The notes under the pieces: model-generated
The model's input: the letters and a program-made list of their open reading frames with translations, nothing else
What the model was told of the DNA's origin: nothing
The model's database searches: none
Program-made: the position numbers and the translations under genes
Source: Candidatus Melainabacteria bacterium
GTDB taxonomy: Bacteria; Cyanobacteriota; Vampirovibrionia; Obscuribacterales; Obscuribacteraceae
Direction of reading: 5' to 3'
Length of the DNA: 58,887 nucleotides
Assembly: GCA_003151275.1 (NCBI GenBank)
Contig: PLXC01000176.1
Coordinates: 1-58,887, forward strand
In this document: positions 7,414-15,183 of the stretch, in pieces
How the letters are laid out: each line of letters opens with the position of its first letter
Position numbering within the stretch: the first letter of the stretch is position 1

Positions 7414-7626
7414 ATGACCAAAAGCACTGAGCGTGTAAGGCAATGGCGAGAGCGGCGCAAAGCAGGCATCCGTGGATTAGTGCCAGTTCCAATCACGATC
7501 CATCATGCCAAGGCGTTGCGTTCGCTGGGTTTTCTCAAGCTTCCGGCAACGCGCAAGCAAGTTGGTCAAGCTGTTCAATCACTATTGGAACACGTTACAC
7601 AGCACGGTCTGCGTGAAATTGTATGA
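7414..7626 (+). CDS. Small basic DNA-binding-like protein, coupled to the terminase-like gene
   Basis: The ATG at 7414 follows TGGAG with a six-base gap, better than the ATG at 7402. The 70-residue product begins TKSTERVRQWRERRKAGIRG, an Arg-rich helix common at the start of small phage and plasmid proteins, followed by VPVPITIHHAKALRSLGFL. The same domain recurs near residues 160-195 of the next protein. Its stop codon overlaps the next ATG (ATGA), so the two are translationally coupled. I infer a shared DNA site or a heteromeric complex. Confidence 0.65.
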   Translation: MTKSTERVRQWRERRKAGIRGLVPVPITIHHAKALRSLGFLKLPATRKQVGQAVQSLLEHVTQHGLREIV

Positions 7627-8342
7627 GAGCAGATGGCTATGATGTAGTGCTTGAGTCGCCAGCAACGTTTGCAGTCATTCAAACTCTTGCGGCAAGAGGC
7701 ATCGGCGTCAGAAAAATTGCCCGGCAATTCGGCTTAGATTTCAACGCCTTCAAGCGATTTCTAACACGCTGCCCTGAAGCAAAACAGGCTTATGCGCTTG
7801 GTTTGACAGAAGGCACTGACAGAATCAAAGACGAACTCTATGATGCGGCCATGAGTCCCAAGGTGGGCACACGCAAACTAGATGCGTTAGATCGACTGGA
7901 TAAGTTGTTCGAGAGACGTTTCCGACAACGAGCCTTTGATGATCTGGTCGAGTGTAGACAGCGAGATGTTTTCGCGCCACCGAATTTGATCGAGTGGACT
8001 CAACCTGAAACAACAATCCCGTCAACGAAACAAGCTGCGAGTAAGGCATCACCAAAGAAGCGGCGAGGGCGTCCACCGAAACGACAGTCATCGACAGTTT
8101 ATATGCGCTCGCACAGAGAGCGTAAAAGGAAAGGTGTCTTACTGGTGGCACCAGGGGTGCCAGTAACGCTGCCCCTGATGGATGGCTTGCTGAGTCTTCG
8201 CTTGATCACCTTGGACGAATATCGCAAGAATGATCGGCTGGCTGTCGGTACGGCAATTACTAGAGCGCTGGAAATACTTTGCGAGCAGTCGCGAACAGCG
8301 ACGCCGTATTCTACAACCAGTTCAATGTTTGTACGTCGATAG
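7623..8342 (+). CDS. Terminase-small-subunit-like HTH protein with AT-hook and extra C-terminal domain
   Basis: 239 residues. The N-terminal 110 residues look like a phage terminase small subunit: ARGIGVRKIARQFGLDFNAF (helix-turn-helix), then long acidic and basic helices (GLTEGTDRIKDELYDAAM). Near residue 146 comes an AT-hook, KKRRGRPPKRQ. The C-terminal part (STVYMRSHRERKRKGVLLVA) matches the whole of the preceding small protein. In satellites a terminase small subunit redirects helper packaging to satellite DNA. That role is an inference, and a replication or partition regulator is an alternative. Confidence 0.6.
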   Translation: MRADGYDVVLESPATFAVIQTLAARGIGVRKIARQFGLDFNAFKRFLTRCPEAKQAYALGLTEGTDRIKDELYDAAMSPKVGTRKLDALDRLDKLFERRFRQRAFDDLVECRQRDVFAPPNLIEWTQPETTIPSTKQAASKASPKKRRGRPPKRQSSTVYMRSHRERKRKGVLLVAPGVPVTLPLMDGLLSLRLITLDEYRKNDRLAVGTAITRALEILCEQSRTATPYSTTSSMFVRR

Positions 8343-8425
8343 ATCTTGGTCTGAAATAACTTGGATATTGTCAGCAATGTGCATCGAATCTCGTTGCATG
8401 AACGTCGACCGGTTGAACAACTGCG

Positions 8426-9325
8426 TCAGGGCCGATCCGGCCGCATGTCGAGCGCACATCCAGGTGAATCCTTTGTCGGGGGAGAGTAGCCATACATGAT
8501 GCCCCTGTACGCGAAGTCGGCTTGTCCTTTCGGAAGCTCAATATTATTCCGTCTTCCTAATCTTTTGAGAGCAACTTGCACTACAGAGTTGTTCATTCTA
8601 GGATTTATCGCTCCGATGGAGGATTCCACACAAGCCCAAAAATGGCGCGCTTCTTTCAAATTCCCTTCCACATCGATGTGTGTAACTTGTTTGTTAGGGC
8701 CGAGATCAATGTACAAATCAGTTGCTGGCTTAATAGTTTTGCTGGTGAACTCAAAAATTGCGCCGTTACTGGTGAGTACGTCCTTGTCGGGAGCTGTGAT
8801 CTTGACAGAACGATCTAGTTTTTCGACTCTCTTATTGTAGGCACTCTTGAAAGTATTGAAGGTAACTCCAAAGCTAGGCTCTAGATACGGATTGGAGGGA
8901 TCGTTTGGAGGCTCATTAGCTGCGTGTGCATCATTGATTGAAAACATACAGCCGGCGACGCCAGGAATTACAATGATGCTGTACTGCTTGCCTCCTTCTT
9001 CGATGGTGGTATTTTTGAAATCCCGAATGCCTGGGGTAAGCTTATCGAGAATTCTTTTAGTCGCCGCCACATCACTCTTAGCCGACATGATAATCGCTAC
9101 CAGCACTGCCTTACTGCAATGGACATCCTGACCTGACACAGCCACAACCAGGTGCTTGAGCTGTTTGTTATTCTTGTAGTATTCACCTGTGATTCCACCT
9201 GCGCTATCTTCAAGGTGGCAAGAGAATTTAGCAGTTTTCATAAATTCACCTTCAGACTCCATTGGTTTTAACCTGGTTGGTGGTTTGTCATGTAATAACG
9301 CCAGACGTTTCTTGTATTGCTCCAA
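8426..9325 (-). CDS. Hypothetical exported-type domain, possibly the 3' part of a frameshifted gene
   Basis: Up to 299 residues with no recognised family. It shows alternating strands and a conserved-looking core (HLVVAVSGQDVHCSKAVLVA, GVTFNTFKSAYNKR, TDLYIDLGP). Extending the frame upstream of the first Met gives TIGFTLEQYKKRLALL, which looks strongly coding. It would join the zinc-ribbon protein at 9268-9744 after a single-base shift near 9345. Together they would make one zinc-ribbon, membrane-helix, soluble-domain protein of about 440 residues. As it stands the start is uncertain. Confidence 0.5.
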   Translation of the reverse strand: MEQYKKRLALLHDKPPTRLKPMESEGEFMKTAKFSCHLEDSAGGITGEYYKNNKQLKHLVVAVSGQDVHCSKAVLVAIIMSAKSDVAATKRILDKLTPGIRDFKNTTIEEGGKQYSIIVIPGVAGCMFSINDAHAANEPPNDPSNPYLEPSFGVTFNTFKSAYNKRVEKLDRSVKITAPDKDVLTSNGAIFEFTSKTIKPATDLYIDLGPNKQVTHIDVEGNLKEARHFWACVESSIGAINPRMNNSVVQVALKRLGRRNNIELPKGQADFAYRGIMYGYSPPTKDSPGCALDMRPDRP

Positions 9326-9744
9326 AGTAAAACCAATAGTGCATCCTCGGCTAGTTTCTTTTCGACCTGTTGCTGTCTCTTTTCATTCGCGGCATCTTCA
9401 GTGGACTGTCTAACAGATTCTTGTTGGGCAGCCTGCTGAGCAGCGTTCTGTTGTTCAATCACCGGCTCCTTATTTTGTGCATTGGGTCTATCTCCTAAGT
9501 GAGAAATTATGGACCAGGCAAAAATGCAAAGAGCGACAAACACCAACTTTTCAAAATTGCTTGGTGTGTATATCTTGGTGCTCGCAGCTCCTGCTTTTAC
9601 TGGTGCCGGTTTCATTACGTCCGTTTTAATGGTGGCTTCTTTGGTAGCAGGCTTTGCGCTTAAATCAGAGCTGCAATACTTACATTTGATAGCTTCGAAT
9701 TGAATGTCTTCTGCACAAAAGGGACACTTCTTTAGTTCAGTCAT
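9268..9744 (-). CDS. Zinc-ribbon protein with one membrane helix (probably frameshifted)
   Basis: The ATG at 9744 gives 158 residues. A double-Cys zinc ribbon comes first (LKKCPFCAEDIQFEAIKCKY, then CSSDL), followed by a Lys/Ala linker, a membrane helix near 65-85 (LVFVALCIFAWSII), and a Gln/Ala/Glu-rich coiled coil. The final residues (WSNTRNVWRYYMTNHQ) look like out-of-frame sequence. The neighbour 8426-9325 continues sensibly in another frame, so a frameshift is likely. The first 100 bases are nearly identical to those of the gene at 9803-10354, so the zinc ribbon was duplicated. Confidence 0.6.
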   Translation of the reverse strand: MTELKKCPFCAEDIQFEAIKCKYCSSDLSAKPATKEATIKTDVMKPAPVKAGAASTKIYTPSNFEKLVFVALCIFAWSIISHLGDRPNAQNKEPVIEQQNAAQQAAQQESVRQSTEDAANEKRQQQVEKKLAEDALLVLLWSNTRNVWRYYMTNHQPG

Positions 9745-9802
9745 TGAAAACCTATATTTGGACCTTGCTGAGTAAGTGCAACCAGTGAAGATGCGCAGGC
9801 GT

Positions 9803-10354
9803 TTAAGGTTGATTGATTTTAAGCGTCCACGTTCCGTTTGATTTAATGCTACAAAGATAGGAGCCATCCTGTGGAATCTGGACAGCTTTTGAGCCATTAG
9901 TATTCTTAACGATTTCGTTTTCGACAAGATCTATCTGCTGTCCATCGCTGTCTAGAAGGTCAATCATAAAGTTACTGGGGCCTGAATCAATATTGTTTTT
10001 TATAGAGTAATCGATGACGGCAAGACCGCTCTGAAGAAAGAACTTCTTCGTTGCGCGTTGTCCATGGCCCGTAATGATGGTTGGTTTTGACCTACCTTTC
10101 TTGGTCTGAGCTGACTCCATATTAGTAGTCTGAATTTGCACAGGATCATCCTTCACAGCCTTCATCGATATCACTATCCACATCAGAATTATGCCGACAA
10201 CAGCAGCTCCGCGCAATTTTGGAAAGCAGCTGTTTTTACTGGTAGCTTTTTTGGTGGCAAGCTTTGCGCTTAAATCAGAGCTGCAATACTTACATTTGAG
10301 AGCTTCTGCATTTATTTCTTCTGCACAAAAGGGACACTTCTTTAGTTCAGACAT
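9803..10354 (-). CDS. Zinc-ribbon membrane protein with C-terminal beta domain
   Basis: 183 residues: a zinc ribbon at the start (ELKKCPFCAEEINAEALKCK, YCSSDL), one membrane helix near 49-63 (AAVVGIILMWIVIS), and a C-terminal beta-rich domain (AVIDYSIKN, FMIDLLDSDG, GSYLCSIKSNGTWTLKI) that would be exported. It is the upstream paralogue of 9268-9744, with a near-identical 5' end. The layout resembles zinc_ribbon_2 sensors or anchors. The function is unknown. Confidence 0.65.
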   Translation of the reverse strand: MSELKKCPFCAEEINAEALKCKYCSSDLSAKLATKKATSKNSCFPKLRGAAVVGIILMWIVISMKAVKDDPVQIQTTNMESAQTKKGRSKPTIITGHGQRATKKFFLQSGLAVIDYSIKNNIDSGPSNFMIDLLDSDGQQIDLVENEIVKNTNGSKAVQIPQDGSYLCSIKSNGTWTLKINQP

Positions 10355-10532
10355 TGAAAACCTTTCTAAATTCGGACGAGTAAGTAGCTTTGGACCTTAC
10401 TGATATCAATAGTCGTTCCCACTTGGGCAGATTCCTAAATTCAGTCAAAGTGTGGATGTTTACTTAGAATGCAAAACAATCGGAAGGTATCCCTTCTGGA
10501 AGTTATACCTTTCGCCGGATTAAATGTAGCTT

Positions 10533-10760
10533 GTGAAGAAGCAAGCAACACCAGTCGAAAAGTTTGCAACCCGCCTCCGAGAGCTTCGTGAGACGAATAA
10601 TTGGACTCAGGATGATTTGGCTGGCGAACTCGAATGCGACCGAGCTTATGTATCGCAGTTAGAACGAGGGATGCAGAATCCCAGTCTGCTAACAATGGTG
10701 AAAATTGCCGAGATATTTTCGGTGGACGTTACGTTCGCCGGGCACAGTCTCCTGCTTTGA
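10533..10760 (+). CDS. XRE-family transcriptional regulator
   Basis: 75 residues, starting with GTG. It contains a complete Cro/CI helix-turn-helix: FATRLRELRETNNWTQDDLA, ECDRAYVSQLERGMQNPSL, MVKIAEIFSVDV. There is no second domain. It is divergent from the zinc-ribbon genes (start 10354), so it may control them and itself from the 170-bp gap between. A confident family call. Confidence 0.85.
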   Translation: MKKQATPVEKFATRLRELRETNNWTQDDLAGELECDRAYVSQLERGMQNPSLLTMVKIAEIFSVDVTFAGHSLLL

Positions 10761-10856
10761 TATCGAGCTTGAAAATCCGCCACTGCTGGCAAAGCTGATT
10801 AAATCGCTTGGAGACAGGGCATGTTCAAGCGAGCGATAACGCGATGAGGGGCTACA

Positions 10857-11168
10857 GTGCAAGAATCAAGAAGAACTGCGGTTGATGCCAATCACGTTGT
10901 AATCGCTTACTCCATCAAAGGCGCACCAGTGCTGAAGAAACTACTATCAGTCTGTTTGGTTGTCGGTTTACTAATATCTCCTGTTCCTGCCATATCATTC
11001 GAAAAGGGCACTGACACAGTGGTATTCAATGTTCAGAATCATAAATTCCACGATCCGCATTGTATCTGGGCCAAGCGCTGCACAGTAAATTGCATCAACA
11101 TGACTCGAAAAGAAGCGCACAAGCGCGGTGGCATTCCGTGCAAAGTTTGTGGCGGCGGTGAGACGTGA
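10857..11168 (+). CDS. Small exported protein with Ada-like Cys/His metal-binding motif
   Basis: GTG at 10857 follows GAGGGG by five bases. The 103-residue product has a hydrophobic signal segment near 25-45 (VLKKLLSVCLVVGLLIS), then FNVQNHKFHDPHCIWAKRC and GGIPCKVCGG. The order F-H-x-x-x-C with a closing C-x-x-C is shared with small secreted proteins related to the metal-binding fold of Ada, often attached to nucleases. No nuclease is attached here. A later GTG at 10929 would also leave an intact signal peptide. Confidence 0.6.
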   Translation: MQESRRTAVDANHVVIAYSIKGAPVLKKLLSVCLVVGLLISPVPAISFEKGTDTVVFNVQNHKFHDPHCIWAKRCTVNCINMTRKEAHKRGGIPCKVCGGGET

Positions 11169-11259
11169 AGTTGAACAGCAACGGGCACGAGGCACCACAC
11201 TCAGTGCAACGCGTTGCAAGTGCAATTATTCAGCTGAAACCTAACCTTAACTTTCACAA

Positions 11260-11384
11260 GGGTAGGGATAGGGTAGGGAGCGGTCAGTAAATTGTTGAAA
11301 GATGCGTGCCTGGAGAGATTCGAACTCCCGACCTCATGGTTCGTAGCCACATGTCTCTGTCGAAGTAAGGGCATGGTAAGGGCG
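11260..11384. other. Att-like arrangement: TAGGG-type repeats on both sides of a tRNA half
   Basis: GGGTAGGGATAGGGTAGGGA at 11260 and AGTAAGGGCATGGTAAGGGC at 11364 both hold doubled TA(A)GGG units. They flank the 3' half of tRNA-Arg at 11305-11352. Tyrosine integrases bind arm-type direct repeats on both sides of a core taken from a tRNA, so the layout resembles an attP or a fused att site. This is an inference from pattern only. Confidence 0.4.
11305..11352 (-). pseudogene. 3' half of tRNA-Arg (anticodon ACG), truncated
   Basis: Read on the minus strand, an anticodon loop CTACGAA with part of its stem is followed by the variable loop, a T-arm GGGAG-TTCGAAT-CTCTC, and the 3' acceptor strand CAGGCAC plus discriminator G. 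No matching 5' acceptor GTGCCTG or D-arm lies upstream. Ending inside the anticodon stem is typical of integrase crossover in tRNA genes, so this is probably an attachment-site remnant. Confidence 0.75.
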
Positions 11385-11409
11385 AACTAATCGCGATCCC
11401 GGAAAGTCT

Positions 11410-11481
11410 TGCGCGGTAAGAGACTCGAACTCCTAACCCCCTCGGTGTAAACGAGGTGCTCCACCATTGAGCTAACCGCGC
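11410..11481 (-). tRNA. tRNA-Val (anticodon TAC)
   Basis: A complete cloverleaf can be folded: acceptor GCGCGGT/ACCGCGC, D-arm with AGCTCAATGGTGGAGC, anticodon stem CCTCG/CGAGG with loop TTTACAC (anticodon TAC), and T-arm AGGAG-TTCGAGT-CTCTT. CCA is not encoded. It lies 57 bases from the tRNA-Arg remnant. Confidence 0.93.
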
Positions 11482-11686
11482 GCAGAGATATAGTCTAGCA
11501 TCTTGACCTCGAGCGGCTGGATCTGTTTCGCATTCGTTAACATCGGGCACTAGGAGCGGCAGAATCAACTTCCACCAGAAGAGTCAGTTTATTTGACATC
11601 TAATCTTGGCATCGAGAACAATTGCCCCACGAACTTCGTCCTTAGAGGTAGAATGAAAACCATTATCACAAGGAACTAGCTAGTTT

Positions 11687-12070
11687 ATGCGTTCGATTGG
11701 GCAAAAGCTGATATTTACAGGGATTGCGGTCGTAGGGCTTGGCGTCCAGACAGCAGTGGCTGGTCCCATGCTCAAAATCGGCACAGAAGAGTCGTCTTAC
11801 TACCGTGACGCCCAGATTGTGAATGCCCCTAGGCCCGAAATTCCGGCTGAATTGCACGAACAGTGCTTCAAGTCGTGCTGCCTGGCTCGCTTTATCATCA
11901 AGCAGGATGGCAACAGCTCCGTCAAATTATTATCATCGACAGGAAGCGCAGAGGTTGACGAAATCGCCGTCAGCACGCTACAACGTTGGAAGTTCAAACC
12001 GGCCACAGTGAACGGAAAACCGGTAGAATCTGCCAAGAAGATTAAGGTTGAATTCGAAGTCGAAGAATGA
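11687..12070 (+). CDS. TonB C-terminal-domain secreted protein
   Basis: 127 residues with a signal peptide (LIFTGIAVVGLGVQTAVA). A TonB-type C-terminal fold follows: ARFIIKQDGNSSVKLLSSTG, then VDEIAVSTLQRWKFKPATVN and GKPVESAKKIKVEFEV. The conserved W-x-F/Y-x-P is present. It lacks the Pro-rich spacer and the membrane-anchored N-terminus of full TonB, so it is a free periplasmic domain. It overlaps the following Fur-family gene by four bases (ATGA), which ties it to metal regulation. Confidence 0.8.
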   Translation: MRSIGQKLIFTGIAVVGLGVQTAVAGPMLKIGTEESSYYRDAQIVNAPRPEIPAELHEQCFKSCCLARFIIKQDGNSSVKLLSSTGSAEVDEIAVSTLQRWKFKPATVNGKPVESAKKIKVEFEVEE

Positions 12071-12462
12071 TCAACGATCGATTGACGAAAGGCGCGAAAA
12101 AAGTTTTGGAAATTTTGGGTCGGTCACATGAGTTGACCAGTGCCCAGGACATCCATAGCCGCCTGCGCACTGACGATGACAGAGCACCTGGACTGACCAC
12201 CGTTTACCGCTCGCTTGAAGCGCTGGTAGGACAGGGTCTGGTGCAAGCTGTCGACCTTGGCGACGGCGAACGACGATACGAAGTCGTCAAGCCTGGAGAA
12301 CATCATCACCACCTCTTTTGCGACAAATGCGGCAGCAGTGTGCACCTTGACCAATGCCTGGTACATGACCTCGAAGACGCTATCAAGGCTAAGTATGGAT
12401 TCAGCACTCGTTCCCACGTTTTAGAGATTTTTGGGCTTTGCTCTGAATGCCAGGCGCGCTAG
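12067..12462 (+). CDS. Fur-family metal-responsive repressor (Zur/PerR/Fur)
   Basis: 131 residues, full family length. The DNA-binding domain is 1-80 (AQDIHSRLR, GLTTVYRSLEALVGQGLVQ). The metal sites include EHHHHLFCDKCGSS near residue 78 and the C-terminal CSEC zinc pair. The double CxxC structural zinc site is intact. The His-rich HHHH precedes CDKC as in Fur/Zur proteins; which metal is sensed cannot be told. It is translationally coupled to the TonB-like gene. Confidence 0.88.
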   Translation: MINDRLTKGAKKVLEILGRSHELTSAQDIHSRLRTDDDRAPGLTTVYRSLEALVGQGLVQAVDLGDGERRYEVVKPGEHHHHLFCDKCGSSVHLDQCLVHDLEDAIKAKYGFSTRSHVLEIFGLCSECQAR

Positions 12463-12537
12463 CGCAATAAATCGACTGATGTAGACTAAATAAGTTCGCA
12501 CAAGGTTTCAGGCAACACTGGCAACAAGGTTATCCCA

Positions 12538-13194
12538 ATGCATCCCGACCAAGGTAAACACGAGCCTGAAAATTCGGCTGATTATGACGATGAAGTGGAT
12601 AAAGACGAATCGGTCGATGCAACTGCTGCACCAGGCAGAACGTCGGCTGTAGCTCGACATTTGAACAAGACCAAAAAAACGATGTTCTCGCCGGAAGCAT
12701 CGGGGCTGTTGCAGTATTTTGCGCATCAGGCGAAACATGTTCTATCAAATCCAGTCGAATTTTTTGATCAGATGCACACCGAAGGCGGGCTCACTGAGCC
12801 AACTATTTTTCTTGTTATATCAGCGTCAATATACGGTTTGTTTGAAGCGATCGGACACCTCAATCCGATAGTGTTCTTCCAAACATTTGCAAGCAGTTTG
12901 GCGTTCGTCTATTTGGGCGCAATCATCGTAAACTTTGCACTGAAGGCATTTGGTGGCAAAGGAAATTACGAAAGCACTTTGCGTGTTCTCGCTTTTAGCA
13001 AAGCAACACTATTGTTTGCTTGGATATCGGTGGCAAGCTTTGCAATTGGCGGGTTTCTGGCAATCGGTTATTCTGTGTACTTAAACATAATTGGTTGCAA
13101 GAAAGTCCATCAACTCGCGACTCCAATTACGGCCACTGTGATAATTGCGCTGGCGTTGTTTCAGTTGTTGATCAAAATGTTCTTGAAGATTTAG
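12538..13194 (+). CDS. Yip1-domain membrane protein
   Basis: 218 residues: an acidic cytoplasmic tail (1-60), then a Yip1/YIF1-like domain with about five helices (TIFLVISASIYGLFEAIG, FASSLAFVYLGAIIVNFAL, LLFAWISVASFAIGGFLA, TATVIIALALFQLLI). FKAF/LRVLAFSKAT between helices 2 and 3 is typical of the family. The bacterial function is unknown. It converges with the K+ channel gene, with seven bases between. Confidence 0.75.
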   Translation: MHPDQGKHEPENSADYDDEVDKDESVDATAAPGRTSAVARHLNKTKKTMFSPEASGLLQYFAHQAKHVLSNPVEFFDQMHTEGGLTEPTIFLVISASIYGLFEAIGHLNPIVFFQTFASSLAFVYLGAIIVNFALKAFGGKGNYESTLRVLAFSKATLLFAWISVASFAIGGFLAIGYSVYLNIIGCKKVHQLATPITATVIIALALFQLLIKMFLKI

Positions 13195-13201
13195 TTGCGC
13201 G

Positions 13202-14290
13202 CTAGTCGTGACCTTTGTGTGGCAAAGACAACTTACGTGTCGACGGCTCTAATCGTTTCAGTCCGAGCCTGTCAGTCATAATCAACAGTTTGTCGCCAAC
13301 ACCCAGAATGTTGCTAGGTGAAGGGTTCCAGTCGACTTCACCGTCAGCTTTTTCGTGCAAAAGTACGGTTACTTCGTGTTGGCGCCGAATGTCATCGACT
13401 GATTGTCCGACTAAGGCGGTGTTTGCTTCGACTATCAATTGAATGGCATTGATAATGGTGCCCCCAAACTCGAATGAGTCGACAATGTCTCCACTGATAG
13501 CCGCCTGAGCAAACAGTCTCGCCGATCGAGCCGACGAGCTATAGGCTCCATGAATACCAAGACTCTTCTCGATCTTCTTAGCCATTTTCTGGTCAAACAT
13601 TCTAATTACTACTCGAATGTTTGGGTTCAATTCGCGAGCAGTCAGAACAGCTTCTAAATTAACTAGGTCATTGTCAGTGACGGCGATGATTGCCTTCGCC
13701 TTATCTATCTTTGCCACCAGCAACATTTGCGAGTCGCGCGCATCGCCCATCAGCACCGGAACATCAATGCCGGCCACTTCGTTGACAAAACGGCTTTCCG
13801 CATTCTGTTCGATCACAGTGACCAGCTCGTCGAACCGCCTCAAATGCTGCACAACACGCACACCGACGTTGCCCAATCCGCAAACCACAATATGATTCTC
13901 AAACGTCGACGCGATCATTTTTTGCCACTCCCCAGAGTATCGTTGGTGCTGAAACAAAAGATTACCAAGGTGCACGACGCCTTCGGCGATAGTCACTAAA
14001 CCCAACAAGGGCAACAGGAAAAAGAGCGGTGATATTCTCCAATCATCCACATAAGTGAGCGGACTTTCGAAAAACATCATCAACCAAACGTAATATATCG
14101 TTTGCGTTAGACTGAGATGGTTGTGCGACATTTCACTACGCGGATAGAACGAATAGAAAAGAAGCGCCGAAATAGTAATCGAACAAATGAAGATGATGAA
14201 GAAACCACGAAATTCCTTCAAAAGCACGCGAATAAGCAGCAAAAATTGCTTGCTGCGACGCTCAACATAAAAGACTCTTCCCGATGCCAA
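13202..14290 (-). CDS. Potassium channel with RCK (TrkA-N/TrkA-C) domains
   Basis: 362 residues. Two membrane helices at 22-50 and 85-110 surround a pore-like segment (QTIYYVWLMMFFESPLTYVD); it lacks a standard TVGYG filter. A Rossmann RCK domain follows: ENHIVVCGLGNVGVRVVQHL (GxGxxG), VTVIEQNAES, then DARDSQMLLVAKIDKAKAII and RVVIRMFDQKMAKKIEK. A TrkA-C domain closes it. The two-helix-plus-RCK architecture is that of ligand-gated K+ channels, though the altered pore leaves ion selectivity open. Start codon TTG with TAGGA nearby. A fragment of a near-identical second copy lies at 16814. Confidence 0.8.
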   Translation of the reverse strand: MASGRVFYVERRSKQFLLLIRVLLKEFRGFFIIFICSITISALLFYSFYPRSEMSHNHLSLTQTIYYVWLMMFFESPLTYVDDWRISPLFFLLPLLGLVTIAEGVVHLGNLLFQHQRYSGEWQKMIASTFENHIVVCGLGNVGVRVVQHLRRFDELVTVIEQNAESRFVNEVAGIDVPVLMGDARDSQMLLVAKIDKAKAIIAVTDNDLVNLEAVLTARELNPNIRVVIRMFDQKMAKKIEKSLGIHGAYSSSARSARLFAQAAISGDIVDSFEFGGTIINAIQLIVEANTALVGQSVDDIRRQHEVTVLLHEKADGEVDWNPSPSNILGVGDKLLIMTDRLGLKRLEPSTRKLSLPHKGHD

Positions 14291-14721
14291 GTCCTACTCC
14301 CATAATGAGTTATCAGTATATTCCGTAACGCTAGTCGACAACAGTGACTGGGGGCAAGAAAACGGGAATGTCTTGTACATAAAGGGAAACGGCCTGCTTT
14401 AATTCTTTAAAAATAGTCGGTTCTCAAGTTCCACGGAACCAGCTAGCGCAGAGAGCTAGGCGAATATTATTGCTCCATGACACCGGATCTGGTGTTATTG
14501 ATTCTGTTGCCGGGTCTTCTTTTTGAAGAGGCATGGAATCTGGACGTCGCCACACTACGTCGCGACTGGAAACAGTTGGCATCAGTCAAGAAAGGAACAA
14601 ACAATTGACTCTGACTGTCAAGAATGTGTCAAATCGCGCCCCAGTGCGGGCATTCCCCCTTTTCAAGCGCATCAATTTGCGTATACTTGTGCCATAAAAG
14701 ATTCTAGCTTGGTTAAGAGCA
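14291..14721. other. Intergenic region of about 430 bp, no gene recognised
   Basis: It separates the divergent K+ channel gene and the hypothetical gene at 14722. Open frames in it look non-coding. It presumably holds both promoters; no clear repeat or hairpin stands out. Confidence 0.5.
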
Positions 14722-15183
14722 ATGTCACTTTATTACAGACCACAAGAGTTTCATAGTTCAGGCGGCGGAAGCAGCTCAAGCGGCGATGGAGCAGACGGTG
14801 GCAGCAAGCTCTTCGAGAACGTCATGGAGATTGGCCATGCTCTAGAACCGGCCGGTGCAACCGGTTTCGGCTACGCAACGGCTGCAGATAGCGTTGGCTG
14901 TTCCCAACTTCCTGTCGCCGAAATCACAGGAACAGAATGTGTTGGCCAACCAGCAGTGAACGAATTGCCTGGTGGTGAGTTTTTTCATTCAGCCTTTAAA
15001 GACGTGTTCGATCTGGCAAGTACGATGCCGAATGCCCTAAGTCTCTTATCCTTCTTCTTCGACCTGCTCAGTGCGTTTCTTACAGCGGCTGCTGAACAAC
15101 TTATAGACGGTTTGCCGCTGTGCCAGATCTACAACATAGCGCAAGAAGCATCGTTCGATTGGACGAAGCGACTAGCAAGCTAG
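14722..15183 (+). CDS. Hypothetical protein with Ser/Gly-rich start
   Basis: 153 residues. The first 30 are a Ser/Gly low-complexity stretch (SSGGGSSSSGDGADGGS). A hydrophobic helical segment lies near 112-125 (SLLSFFFDLLSAFL), and the end is DWTKRLAS. It has no signal peptide and I recognise no family. The stop codon overlaps that of the convergent CNNM/CorC gene by four bases. ATG at 14722 follows AAGAG. Confidence 0.5.
   Translation: MSLYYRPQEFHSSGGGSSSSGDGADGGSKLFENVMEIGHALEPAGATGFGYATAADSVGCSQLPVAEITGTECVGQPAVNELPGGEFFHSAFKDVFDLASTMPNALSLLSFFFDLLSAFLTAAAEQLIDGLPLCQIYNIAQEASFDWTKRLAS

Noticed and set aside
14523..14756. 77-residue frame before the hypothetical gene at 14722
   Set aside because: Overlaps the better gene, no ribosome site, no domain or composition typical of coding DNA.
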